Source: Euonymus europaeus
Taxonomy: Eukaryota > Streptophyta > Magnoliopsida > Celastrales > Celastraceae
Reading direction: 5' to 3'
DNA: 64,000 nt
Assembly (NCBI GenBank): GCA_963580455.1
Contig: OY756967.1
Location: 4,982,501 to 5,046,500 of the forward strand
This document shows, piece after piece, positions 35,386-46,934 of the stretch. The translations under genes and the position numbers were made by a program. The notes under the pieces are model-generated. The model saw only the letters and a program-made list of their open reading frames with translations. It was not told the origin of the DNA and searched no databases. Every line of letters begins with the position of its first letter. The stretch's first letter is position 1.

Positions 35386-35924
35386 TTATAACTTATTAAT
35401 GATGTTTTGTTTAGATATATAATTGGAACTTTTTTTTGTAATATTTGTAATTTATTCGGAGACATGTTAATGTGACTGGAGACTTGAATATGTATTTGTA
35501 TTATTCGAATAAGGATATGTAATATTATTTAGGCTTACGATAGGCTACCATGCATGCGGTTCGGGGAGACTATGGACGTATGGTTAGTTTACCGTGTCGA
35601 CCGTTACCTTGGGTAGTTACAGACCCGCCTTCAATTCTCGCAGGATTACCGAGTGGTGATCTATCTATTCTCCATTTTGATTCTTAACCGATTTCGCTAG
35701 TAAAAGTCCATGAGACATATATATAGGTTGGAGAGGTGAAAAACAAAGCTCTTTGGTGCATAAAAAGGCACAACTTACAAAACTACTCATTGTATAACAA
35801 TTGGCGTATATGGTTTTGCCAAATTTATTAAGAAAGTCACGCATATATATTTTTATTGGAAGTAATATAAAGTCACATGCATATTCTTACTGGAAGTAAT
35901 TGAAGAAGCTCCTCGACACTCTGA
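35386..35924. other. Intergenic DNA downstream of the protease-like gene
   Basis: Holds the probable 3' UTR (35800-35924). 35530-35660 is GC-richer and repeat-like. No gene. Confidence 0.4.
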
Positions 35925-37211
35925 TCAAGATAGATTAGCACAGTCTGCTCGAACAAAAGAGACTTTCTTTTCGTCGTAGTTAAACTCCACTTGAAAGTTC
36001 ACTTGTGCCACATTTCCAAAAACTGACCACCTATCGTCCCGCTCAATCATCATACAATACATATCTTCATACTTTTGGAAGATGTTTTCGGTTCTTAAAA
36101 CTACGTCTGCACCACCAAAATGAAATTTGATTTCCAGAAAATTAATCGAACTGAGTTCTTTGTAGCAAAGGTTCAAAACACTTCCACGCGGATTGGCAAT
36201 TGGATCACTACGAATCAGTGTTTTGACATGTTTTTCAAGATTATCGTATATGCTTGAATGCAAAAGTGTTAGAGTTGTTCCAGAATCTATAGAAATTTTA
36301 ATTGGATCCTGTGGCGTATTTCTACTTTGATCTCCAACTGTAACACCTTCAAGACTTACGAAGTATAAGGAAGAATCATCGTCCAATACAAGTGGAGTTG
36401 AAACTACTTCATCTCCAGATATCGTCGCTTCTTGTCCCAGTACAAGTTTACTGCTTGTTTCAGATGTACTTGGGAGCAAACAATAGGAGAACTTATTTTG
36501 AATATAATTTTCTAGTTGGGAAATAAGAGAGAATTTTCCATGTCCAAGTCCAACCATACCTTGTACAAGCTTTGCAGACCGACCGGCGATTGCCTCACTG
36601 CAACCAAACGCCACAGAGATTATAACCTCTTGGTCGGTTGTGGATTGCATGCTGAAATAATCATCGCTTAGGACCCCAGATGTATGTGTCCCGTCTTGAT
36701 AAAGATAAGTATATTCACATATTCCTCCATCCCCAACATGACTGTGTCGTAGAGCCCTACAAGTAGCTGTGTGATAAAGAACTTTTCTGTATGTTGCAGA
36801 TGTCGTCGGATTGTATATTGGTTGTTCATCTTTAAAACATTTCTTACAAGCTTTACATTGTACCCATATAAAGCTACTTCCTGTGCTTATTGAAGCTAAG
36901 ACTTCAACTTTTGGAGAACCAAGAGAGAGTTTCGTGAGATAAGAACCTTTATTTGCAGTTATTTCTGAAACGAAGTCTTTGCTGTTGTTATGCACGAAAG
37001 CTTTGAAGAGATTCACCCGAGTGCGAGAATCAAGAACAGCCATTTTTAAGAGCTCTGATGGAGTCATAGAAGGGTTATGAAGTGGAGATATTTTTGAATC
37101 ACGATGAAAAATGTCGAAACTGAAACCATTATTGCTTTTGCCTTTGACAGAAGATTGAATCAATAGAGTAGAAGAAAAGAGAATCAAAATAAAGATGATC
37201 AAGTTATGCAT
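35925..37211 (-). CDS. Aspartic protease-like protein (CDR1/nepenthesin family) lacking the first catalytic Asp
   Basis: An intronless, fully open 428-codon frame. Residues 1-24 are a signal peptide (LIIFILILFSSTLLI), followed by a short propeptide and the two-lobed A1 pepsin fold. The Cys-rich nepenthesin insert is visible (CKACKKCFKDEQ). The second active-site motif is intact (SIDSGTTL, Asp309). The first should be DTGS but reads STGS (Ser109, codon AGC at 36887-36885) before SFIWVQC. With one Asp of the dyad missing, normal proteolysis is not expected. It may act as an inactive homologue or be at an early stage of decay. The family is secreted and linked to defence signalling in Arabidopsis (CDR1). 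Related pseudogenes lie at 28590-31065 and 35150-35385. Confidence 0.9.
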   Translation of the reverse strand: MHNLIIFILILFSSTLLIQSSVKGKSNNGFSFDIFHRDSKISPLHNPSMTPSELLKMAVLDSRTRVNLFKAFVHNNSKDFVSEITANKGSYLTKLSLGSPKVEVLASISTGSSFIWVQCKACKKCFKDEQPIYNPTTSATYRKVLYHTATCRALRHSHVGDGGICEYTYLYQDGTHTSGVLSDDYFSMQSTTDQEVIISVAFGCSEAIAGRSAKLVQGMVGLGHGKFSLISQLENYIQNKFSYCLLPSTSETSSKLVLGQEATISGDEVVSTPLVLDDDSSLYFVSLEGVTVGDQSRNTPQDPIKISIDSGTTLTLLHSSIYDNLEKHVKTLIRSDPIANPRGSVLNLCYKELSSINFLEIKFHFGGADVVLRTENIFQKYEDMYCMMIERDDRWSVFGNVAQVNFQVEFNYDEKKVSFVRADCANLS

Positions 37212-37646
37212 CTTCTACTGAATAATTTGAAAGGAAGATGAAGGATTGAATGGGATGATCATCACTTGTGTTGTGTCATACCTATATATAGCAAAGCTGG
37301 TGAAGTTGATTTGCTGAGGAGAAGTTATTAAATGACCATGGAGTAATCGATTACTCCATGGTATACTCAGCTGCAAGCTGTAACAATTTGGTTATATTCT
37401 AAATATTCTGAAGTTAAAAATTAATAAAAACGTCTTTGAAGGTGGTAATTGGTGATCAATCTATTATTAATCATATATATCATTGTCCGATAGTGTTATC
37501 GAATTCGGTTATGCGTCGTTCAGGTTTGGGATTGCTGTTGGTTTTGGAATATAATTTCATACAAATAAGAGAGTTGTTCTTGACTACAAACAAAAGAATT
37601 TAAAAGGATGTGAAAATGACAAATATCTATACAGACGCACATACCG
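37212..37646. other. Promoter region of the protease-like gene
   Basis: CCTATATATAGC at 37281-37292 is a good TATA box on the minus strand about 70-80 bp above the ATG. The rest is AT-rich and non-coding. Confidence 0.5.
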
Positions 37647-37832
37647 AATTAGGCTGGCGTTGTTTGATTTATACATGTTGAAAATAATAGAAATTAGATA
37701 TATATTTGTCTAATATTTTTATCTTCCAAATTTGCTTTTCTTGTTCTTGTTTGTTGCAGATGTTTAATTTAGGTATCACAAATTATTATGTTGAATTGAT
37801 TACAAATTCAATGCCAGATAGATTACACCAAT
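37647..37832 (+). repeat. Repeat unit A, copy 1
   Basis: Shares GGCGTTGTTTGATTTATACA, TTTGCTTTTCTTGTTCTTGT and GATAGATTACACCAAT with copies at 40210-40465 and (shorter) 44381-44550. It ends exactly where a CACTA-like terminus begins. Non-coding. Confidence 0.8.
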
Positions 37833-38040
37833 CACAACAAGAAATTCAATAATTGGCGACGGATTTTTTTGTCGGAAATTTAAGGATTTTCGTCGGTAAA
37901 AAGTCTCACCGGCATTAAGACCAACAAAGTTTAGTCGGTAAAGATATCGTAGTTGAGTCTTTGCAGACGGATATTTTTTCCCGTCGGTAAATACCGACAG
38001 TATAGCAACCGTATTACGGTCGGTAATAAAAATTTAATTT
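37833..38040 (+). mobile_element. CACTA-like terminus fragment
   Basis: Begins CACAACAAGAAATTC, a variant of the CACTA terminus, followed by GGCGACGGA, GTCGGAAATTT, CGTCGGTAAA and similar subterminal repeats. Breaks off near 38040 without an internal gene or matching second end. Confidence 0.65.
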
Positions 38041-38894
38041 TTTTTACTCCAGCTGACTTATTAGTTGCCAAACAATTATCTTTTCTCAAGATAGCCTTCA
38101 TTTTCATGAGAATTACCCCATTGAACTTCTCAATTTCATGTTTTGCTATCATTGCTTCTTATCACAACCAAGTATTTTGTGAACCGTACTGTGAGTAGTA
38201 CATCCAAATAAGTTCCTAGGAAAGAGAGGGGGTCTTCCATTTAAAGTGGAGCCCAATTAAATAATCACTCTTTCTTTAGGCTGAACCTATTTTATATAGT
38301 ACCTTCATACAACCGTACCACGAATACCCGATCAACAATCTCAAGATAACTTTTCTAATTTGGTAGATGAAACAATGCTGCAATCACAGAGCATACTAAA
38401 ATTTTCAAGAGAGCAACCAAATCCTGAATTGGCTTCTATACCACTTGTTGTAAATTGACAATCTGGATAGAGCAGGATCGCAGTTTCAAATGAATTTGAA
38501 ATAGCGAAAAGGCGAAATTGGACATACGGATTTTACGTGGACAACCTCTAATGAACAGAGTAAAAACCACGGACCAGTATAGAAGAATTCACTATTGAAC
38601 AAAGGGTCACAACCTTCTCTCTAGTTTAACAATGAGAGAACAATAAGACTATCTTTTGAAACTAGAAGAAAAACTAAAAACCTCTCAAATAAATATATCT
38701 TTTTTCTCCCTCACTCTCTACCTATATTTTCTTTACGTTGCTTGCTTTGTGTTGTGTATTGTAGTGGAGGTATCATGCCTTTCTATAGGCATACAAGGGG
38801 AGAGATACTTGGTTACAAACTTTTCACTTAAATCCAAGTAGTTACAAGTTGGCACAACAGCCGACTAATGCACTTAATGCATTTGGAGCTGTCG
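38041..38894. other. Non-coding DNA, probable LTR debris
   Basis: Contains phrases such as GGATTTTACGTGGACAACC and GTAAAAACCACGGACC that resemble plant LTR sequences. No domain, terminus or ORF of note (38656-38841 is not convincing). Confidence 0.35.
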
Positions 38895-40110
38895 AGGTGA
38901 CAATATTTGTCTTTGGTTTTAACTTAACATTATGCTTTGATGCTTCTAAGTCTCAAAAGTGATCATTTTACCCTTATTTCCTATAAGACCAATGAAAAAT
39001 GTTTGTAAGTGATAAACAACACACACGTACAATAACTATGTTTTAAAACACCCTAATGAAAGGACATACGTAAACAAAACTAATGCTCCGTTTGTTTGGA
39101 GAAAAACCAACCTCTTGAAAATGTTTTCCTAACTTTATAATGTTTGGAGAAAAGAAAATAAAATCAGTCAAACAAATTTTATAATAAGTCAACTCATAGT
39201 AAGAGTTCTAAGATGGAAAACAACTTCTCTTATACTCCTTGGGAAGTTATTTTCCTCATAGCATTAAAATATCATTAAGAATTTTTTTTTTCAATGTATA
39301 CATGAGAACAACAATGAACTAAATTAAAATTATATCTTTTATACATAATACTACATATATATAAAAGATACAATATATATATATATATATCAAAATTGAG
39401 GTCCTAAAATGAGGTTCTAAACTTTGGGGTCCAAAATTTTTTATAAAAAAATTATAATTATACTTTGATCAATTTTACAATCCAACGATATTTCTTTTGT
39501 TTTCAAAACAAAAATCAATTTCATCATAAATGAAAAATTATTTGTTTTGAGTTTACATCTAACGGTCTAGAATTTCACCAACCAATAAAAAATATTAGCA
39601 ATTTTTTTTTCCAAACACTAGAAATTAGTTATTTTTCCATGAATTCTTTTTCTTTAAGATATATTTTTGATGAGATGTTGATTTTCCTCCAAAGAAACGG
39701 AGCATAATATAGATATTGTTAGTTGGTTGCAATGTAAACACAACTAATATAATTTATTCATACCTTATCTACTCATAACTCACTCTTGAAGGAATCACTG
39801 TTGCATTTAGTATATGCAACAAGTCTTTAAATCCCTACGTCATTCTAGTGGACAGGATGTAGTCATGTGAGGATTTCTCAAAGCCATAGCCACAAACACT
39901 TCGTAAGGGATTCACATTTACTTTAATGTCTAATTAAAGATTCATGATTTCAAATATACAAGATGTAAAGCTCGTAAGAAAAAATCAAGAATGTTTTATA
40001 CTAAGAAAAAATACAAGTGCAATCAAACAAGTCTCCTTCGAAATTCATACAAGAACAATTTCATTATGAACCCTTTTAGTGTTCCCAATCTCAACCTTTT
40101 TTCGTAAACA
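38895..40110. repeat. Direct repeat copy 2, interrupted by a MITE
   Basis: Same sequence as 33975-34640 in the same orientation, split by the MITE at 39084-39704. Together the two copies flank the protease-like gene about 5 kb apart. Confidence 0.8.
39084..39704. mobile_element. MITE (PIF/Harbinger-like) with TAA target duplication
   Basis: Left end TGCTCCGTTTGTTTGGAG; right end, inverted, TGCTCCGTTTCTTTGGAG. Flanked by TAA on both sides (39081-39083 and 39705-39707), consistent with a 3-bp duplication. About 620 bp, AT-rich, no ORF. It sits in one copy of a local repeat and is absent from the other. Confidence 0.7.
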
Positions 40111-40209
40111 TAAACACCAAGTGATTGTTACGTCTCTTCATTTTACCCCCACACACTCTTTTATTTATTTTTTTCGTTTTTCTCACTTTGAATACTCCAG
40201 GCTAGAATG

Positions 40210-40465
40210 TTAGGTTGGCGTTGTTTGATTTATACATGTTGAAAATAATAAAAATTAGATATATATATATATATATATATATTTGTCTAATATTTCTATC
40301 TTTGAGTTACAGCCAAATTATTTCCAAATTTGCTTTTCTTGTTCTTGTTTGTTGCAGATGTTTAATTTAGATATCACACAGCCGATTTCGCATTTTATTT
40401 GTGCTAAATATAAAATCATTATGTTGAATTGATTACAAATTTAATGCCCGATAGATTACACCAAT
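40210..40465 (+). repeat. Repeat unit A, copy 2
   Basis: As copy 1 but with an internal segment (CACAGCCGATTTCGCATTTT...) shared with copy 3 and missing from copy 1, and a (TA)n run at about 40260-40281. Followed directly by a CACTA-like terminus. Confidence 0.8.
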
Positions 40466-42760
40466 CACAACAAGAAATTCAAAAATTGCCGGAAATTTAA
40501 AGAATTTCGTCTGTAAAAAGTTTCACCGACGGAATTCCGTCCAAAAAAGTTTCGTTGGTAAAGAGATCGTAGCTGAGTCTTTGTCGATATTTTTTTCCCC
40601 GTCGGTAAATACCGACAGTTTAGTGAACGTATTACGGTCGTTAATAAAATTTTGAAAAAAATATATTTTTTGAAATTCCATTGGTATAATTAAAATTAAT
40701 TATTATTAAAATTTTAAAATTCGTTGGTAATCAGTCGGAATTTAATAATTCTTAAAATTTTAAAATCTGTTGGTAATCCATCGGTATAATTAAAATTAAT
40801 AATTATTAAAATTTTAAAATCCGTCGGTATAATAAAATTAATAATTCCTAAAAATGTAAAATTCGTCGATAAAAGACGTCTTTTTTCAATAATTAAATGG
40901 GAAAAATGTTAAAACAAAACTTGTACGTAAAAAAAACAAAAATCATATAAAAAAACTCAAAAATCACTGAATATATCGAATGTAATAAATAGTTCGTCCA
41001 TAATAAAGAATCAAATATAATAAATAGTACATCCATAATATGAAATCAAATATAATAAAATATCATAATAATACAAGTGCAAATAGTCAGTAAATAAAAA
41101 GTCTATCAGCTACCTCCTGTAGGGCTCTTGGCATCTAGTGGCGGTGGAGGAGGAAAGGAAGACGAGAAGTCTGAAAGTATGCTCGCATCTGTCGCCGCAT
41201 CTTCTCCATTTGCTGGCGAATCTTCTCCATCTCCTGGTGCACCTCGTGGCAGATCGAGTCTTGCATTTGCTGCCTTATCTCCTCCATCCGCTGCTACATA
41301 TGCTTATCCTGCATCTCGGATGTAGGAAACTATACAAAGGACCCACTCGTAGATGGGTAAAAGATAGATGCCTGCGACCCAATGTCTTATACCCTTCTCT
41401 TCTTCTCCCCATCGACTGTCTGATAATAAAGATCTCTCTTATCGATCGGGTGAGAGAAAGAAGATCCTATCTTGAGCTGAGACAAAGACTATCGAGTCGC
41501 CTCAACAGTCTCCTATTAATATGCATAAAAGAATTACTAAGTTTTCAATAATTTTGAAAATTTCGAGAGAGTCTCCCCTATTTTTCGAATGCAAACCCGA
41601 CTTGAAAACAATTGAAAAAAATACTTTAAATAAATATATTCACATCAATTCTCCGATTCATTCTCCAATCCATATATCCAGACATCCAACATCCAACTCA
41701 TACATTCAATAAAAAAAAGAACTCTATTTTAGGCAATAGAAATTTACATGGACTCCTCGAGCTCTATCATCGACAAAAGTCTATCGGTCGTGACACCTAA
41801 TGTGTGTATACTCAAACAGGTCATACCGGGTAGCCTCTCGACCTAGCTCATATCTCTAGAAAAATAATAAAGTCATAAAACTTTATCATATATGATTTTA
41901 AATAACGTAATGAAATCTAAATTCTTAAATACCATTATTGAAGCATGTGTAGCATACGTCACCGAACCACCAGTGTGAGTCGCACCCATGCGGCGATTGG
42001 CAGCATTCTGTGGGGCTCACCGAACATACTTCGGCTCGCTCCAATCACGCAGCCATCTCGTCCACGCGTCCTCGAGAACAAAAAAAAAGGCCTCTCACCA
42101 CCCTTCAATTGCTGGAGCATATCGCTATAGTGGTTGGCAGCCTTCTTCCCCCAGGCGATCTTCACTAATGCATCGATCGCCTCCTACCATACAAAATATT
42201 TCTAACATATAACATGGTGTTAGTTAATCAATATTAATTATATTAAGCAGTTCTTACATAAATTAAGTGAATATTAAAAATAAGAATTAATAAAAGAAGT
42301 TCGATTACCTTAAACTCATTCCAATAGAATTCCTTCACCTCTGCAGAAATTTTCTTCCAAGACGACCCATTCTCCCATATTCTGTCCTCAAATATTTTTT
42401 GAATCCTCCTCGAACATTTCTCTGAAGGAAACAGACTCAAAACAAAATTCCACACAATTGGACATGTTATTAAAAAATCAATATATTTCAATTCGTCATA
42501 CAATTAAGCATTACTTACCCCTCATTCTGAATGGTAATATGGCGTCAATGATCCACGCCCTGTGTCAATGATGAACCTACACCAGTACCATCAATGGGAT
42601 TACCTGTTGCTGGAGCACCACTACCATCGATGGGAGTACCCGTCACAAGAGTACCACTACCATCGATGGGGGTACCAATCGACGGTTGCTGCGATGATGG
42701 AGTCTGAGTTGATAAGCAAGAACATTTTTGCATGACTAGTGTACCTTGCATAGGTTATCG
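40466..42760. mobile_element. Degenerate CACTA element
   Basis: Begins CACAACAAGAAATTC, then a dense array of CCGTCGGTA / CGTTGGTAATC repeats to about 40875, then TNPA-like coding remnants on the minus strand (41105-42760). The right terminus was not found, so the end given is the limit of recognisable coding remnant. It is related to, but diverged from, the element at 8510-16141. Confidence 0.7.
41105..42760 (-). pseudogene. TNPA-like CACTA protein remnant (plant transposase_24)
   Basis: Minus-strand fragments in order from the N-terminal side: a 12-residue tandem repeat GTPIDGSG(A/T)xx(T) at about 42580-42690; SRRIQKIFEDRIWENGSSW with AEVKEFYWNEF at 42310-42430; KIAWGKKAANHYSDMLQQLK and RMLPIAAWVRLTL at 41960-42165; and FEYTHIRCHD near 41800. 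The last exon is homologous to 9054-9476 (DIGSQASIFY, and a coiled coil of MEKIRQQMEKMRRQM type near 41160-41300). Stops interrupt several pieces. This identifies the host element as CACTA. Confidence 0.72.
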
Positions 42761-44380
42761 CGAGGTTTTTTTTATCTTACTTCAGTTTAAAGTTTCTTGG
42801 AGGCGCTAAGAACATCTTCAAATCATCATTGGTGTGGTGATTTGATTCAAAGCATATGTCGAGTCAAGTTGTACAATTGACTCGTAGGTAATAATAAATT
42901 GTAACCTTTTTCTCTTATAATATATTACTTTGAAAGGTTGGTGGCTTATACACTCAAGGTTTTCTCCCAATCGATCAGGGTTTCCTTATTAAAACTATGG
43001 AATTCTTATTTTTCGTAATTATTTTTAAACAACGTTGACTAACATCTTGGCAAGAAATATCACATTTTTTATCTTGTATTTTGAGTAGTCTTGATTTCAT
43101 TGCCCAAGATGAGCCCATTTAACCAAAGGAAATTTTCAGCCCACAAAAATACATGGCTTCACTTGCCTCAGCATTGGCAAAAAATATTGATCCAATACAT
43201 GAGCCCATTAGACAAAAGAAACCTTCAACCCACTTGACCACATACCTGGCCCACTAACCCAACTCAAACCCTAAGGTGCCAGCATAGGAACTATGGGAGA
43301 GAGGCGTTGAAAATGGAAGGAAATCAAGGAAGAAGATGCAGAGAAATAAGAGGAAGCGATTGAGCTAATTGAGGAGGAAATTTGGAGTAGTGAAAAGAAG
43401 GTAAGAAATCGAGTAGAGAAAGGAAGTTTTTTTGTTTAATTTCAAGCAAAAATGGAAGATAGAATCAGAGACATTTTTGGACAAATTTGAGGGATTGATG
43501 TAGGGAATGATTTTGGGAAGAAGATTGACTCTGAAAACTATAAATAGAGGAGGAGACTGAAACCTTAAGGAGGAAAAAAAAAAAGAGGGATTTCACCACA
43601 AAATTTTAGTTCTTCAAAAATCACTGTTGAGTATATTCCCTGTATTCATTTCAATCAGACTTGTTTCTTGGTTCCAAGCTTCATTCCATCAATATAGCAT
43701 ACAGTGTTCCGATCATTTGAGTCCAATTCCCATTACTTGACCTTCTCGATTTATCTCTAATTTTTCTGGCTCAAGAAAATAGCTCAAACCAGGCTTCTTC
43801 ATAACAAGGGTAAGTATAGGTCTACTCTTGTTTCAATTTGGTGTAAGTTAATGCAATAACTGAAAGGCTATGAATGTTTTGTAATGCCAATATTTTGAAT
43901 TCTTGGACATGTTATTGACAGCTTGTGTTTACTGTGAATGGTGATTGTGTTATTTGGATACATGAGTTTCTTCCTAAAAATCTATGATGTAATTTTTTAA
44001 ATTGATGCCTTGTGTTCAAAGAATTAAGAAGGGTACTTTGATATTAGATGATGCTTCATATGGTGTGGTCATCGAAGTCACTGTGTTGATTAATTGTGAC
44101 GCTTTGATAGGGAGAACTGATAGACAATTTTCTTCATATTTTGGGTGTAATAATTACCCATGAGAAGAGGTGAGTAATAATTACTCTAGTAATACATTAC
44201 ACCCGTATTTATTACTCTCTTATCAAACATACCCTCATATGTAGATTTAGGGGAATGTTTAAAATGAATATGTGTTGTCTTGCTATTTTTTCAAGACTCA
44301 ATGAAAAAATATGACTTTAAACTGAAAAGATGTGAATGACAAGTTATATATATATATAGAGAGAGAGAGAAACGTACCAA
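42761..44380. other. Intergenic DNA with a MITE
   Basis: 43290-43620 is purine-rich (GAGAAATAAGAGGAAG type) and could be a leader of an unrecognised transcript. No ORF supports a gene. A MITE related to 55802-56005 lies at about 44096-44236. Confidence 0.4.
44096..44236 (-). mobile_element. MITE, same family as 55802-56005
   Basis: Its right end, read inwards, is GTATGTTTGATAAGAGAGTA, close to GTGTGTTTGATAAGAGAGTA at 55804. Both continue with AATAA(A)TA(C/A)GGGTGTAAT. The left end is degenerate (GACGCTTTGATAG). Confidence 0.55.
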
Positions 44381-44550
44381 ATTAGGTGGCGTTATTTGAT
44401 TTATACATGTTGAAAATAATATAAATTAGATATATATTTGTTGCAAATGTTTGATTTAGGTATCACACAGCTGATTTCGCATTTTATTTGTGCTAAATAT
44501 AAAATCATTGTGTTGAATTGATTACTAATTCAATGTCTGATACATTACAC
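44381..44550 (+). repeat. Repeat unit A, copy 3 (no CACTA terminus)
   Basis: Shares GATTTATACATGTTGAAAAT, CTGATTTCGCATTTTATTTG and GATACATTACACCAAT with copies 1 and 2 but then runs into TATATATATATG instead of CACAACAAG. It may represent the unoccupied site. Confidence 0.7.
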
Positions 44551-45154
44551 CAATTATATATATATGATACGTGTGTAGAAAGTGTCAACAAAAATACAAT
44601 ACATAAGCTTTAACAAATATCATTATATAAGGCTTACGTTATAATTTACTAACCCTTAAGAGTAAAATGACAGCTAACTCTTTTTTGATTGTTAAGATCT
44701 AATTGATTTTTAAATTTTTTGAATAACTGAAAAAACTTGAAATCATAGATTTGTCATTGTTATTCTAGCCAAAGACAAAGCACGGATCCGTTCTTGATTT
44801 TCTTCCTTTTTGTCCAACTTTGGATCAAGTTGAGGTCTATGGCTTCGGAATCTTCAGGCCAAGACGAATTCAATGCCACTAGCCTTTACCTCAATTCGGT
44901 TATTTTTGGCGACAAATTGAGGTAAGGCTGGTGGCACTGACATCGTCAAGATGAGACAAATCCAACACCACTAGGCTAGAAAAGATCTGACATCGAAAAC
45001 TTTCAAATTAAGGAAAAACAATCGACAACGGTGTTAGATGTCAAATGCACCTATTATTCTGATCTTAAAGAACATGTTTTTCCATGATTTTGGTATAAAA
45101 TATTGGGCAAAGTGGTGTTTTGATGAACATGTATTGTTGGAGTAAATTGAAGAA
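44551..45154. other. Intergenic DNA
   Basis: No coding signal. 44850-45000 contains a degenerate palindromic GACATCGTCAAGATGAGAC-type tract. Ends at the truncated copia element. Confidence 0.35.
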
Positions 45155-46934
45155 TTAAAATTGTTTCCAGGCAGATTTGCGACCTGAATTATTGAGCTTG
45201 AAAATCATTGCCTTGGTCAAATTTTCCTTCGCTGAAAAACCAAAATAATTAAATTCAAAAGAACAATTATTATCACGAAAAAAATTTCGAACATAAAGAA
45301 TATTTTTAGTGATGTGAGGCACAACAAGAACATTATTCAAGGAAAAAATAGCAAAAGCAGTACGAAATTTGGAATGACCAATTATTGCAATAGGGAGTAA
45401 CTCCCCATTACCATTTACCAACAATAACATAATCAGGATCATTATAAGGCATCCAAGAAGTGAGATCACCACCATTTTCAATCATGTGAGAGGTGGCTCC
45501 AGTATTCGGATACCAAATTAGATCAATTGGTTGACTAGTAAGAGAACTTGCATAGGAGCCCATTGTGGAAGGTAAGGTAAGAGAGGGTGAGACAGCCCGA
45601 CCAGAAGTGGGACATTGGCACTGCATATGACCAAAACCACCACAAGAATAGCACTCAACTGGTGGAGAGCCCAAAATACTAGAATTAAATGAAGGACTAC
45701 AGTGCCATGAATAAGAACCCAGTTGGGAAATAGGAAAACCACTAGCAAAATAATTGTTGAATAGCCACCATTATGCTGCCAAGGAGAATAACCAAAGCGG
45801 CCACCACGCCCCCTACTTGGCCGACCACCATGAGAGTGAAAAGGAAAACCAATGGTAGAAATAAAAGCAACTATAGAAGGTGTTGAAGATTGAACAGCAG
45901 TGGGTGAGGAACTAGAAGGTACACCAACAATAAGGGCAATAGAGGTAAGAGGATATGAAGTTCGGCGTGAAAGAAGCCGAGCTTCACGACCTAGTAAAAG
46001 AGCCCGAAACTTCTCAAAGGAGGGAACCAACAAAGTAGTGAGCAAAAGAGCATTGATACAATCATACTCAACAGAAAAGTCTATCAAATAAGCTTCATAA
46101 CAAAGTTGTTGTTAGTAATGGGATGATCCAAGACAGCAAGAGAATCAAGAATATGTTTGGCAGATTGCAAATACTCAGTCATTAAGAGAGACTTTTTTGC
46201 AAATTGCTGGAATTGAAATTGAAGAAGGGATTCATGGGTAATAGTATGATCAACAAATAAACTCTCAAGGCTCAGCCAAAGAGCATGGGTAGTCAATGTA
46301 GAAGAAGGATCAAAGACTTCCTAAAGAACATCCAAGGAGATGGTAAAGTGACTCCATGTAATAACAAAAGAATGAAGACGAACTCGGGATTCATAAAGAG
46401 AACTTAACATAAAGGAATCCAATAGTTGAGGGGGGCAAGAAGCACCCACGAGAAAAAGTTTAGTAAGTTTGTAAGTCTTTAGAACATTGAGAAACATAAT
46501 CTTCTAGAGGAGTAGTTACGAAGAGCCAATGTTATTAACATGTAAGCCAAGATGAGGGGAACCCGAAATAGAGGAAGTAGGAAAAAGGAAACCCATAGAG
46601 GAAGAGCAATCAATCGAGGGAGTAGAAATACCAATAGAAATAGTGTCGCAACCGGTTTTGCGAGAGAAATTTTAAAAGAGAGTCGCCACCAATTGTAATA
46701 GGTACAATTGGTCACCAATAAAATCAATTTGGTCTGCGAAAATCCAGAAAAATGGGTAATTGAGTTTGTTACGTATGAGGAATGTGTGAAGCATCCCATA
46801 ACGTCTGTTTTAAAAAACAGTTGTCAATTTAACTTTTATTATCCCATTAAATGATTAAGAAAATCAAGTACGACATATTAACAAAATATATACATTGAGT
46901 ACGATAATTAGACAGAATATAAAAACTATATTGA

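Noticed and set aside
45518..46087. 189-codon minus-strand ORF and smaller overlapping frames
   Set aside because: It lies in the copia gag region, and the zinc-knuckle and protease words are in a different frame.
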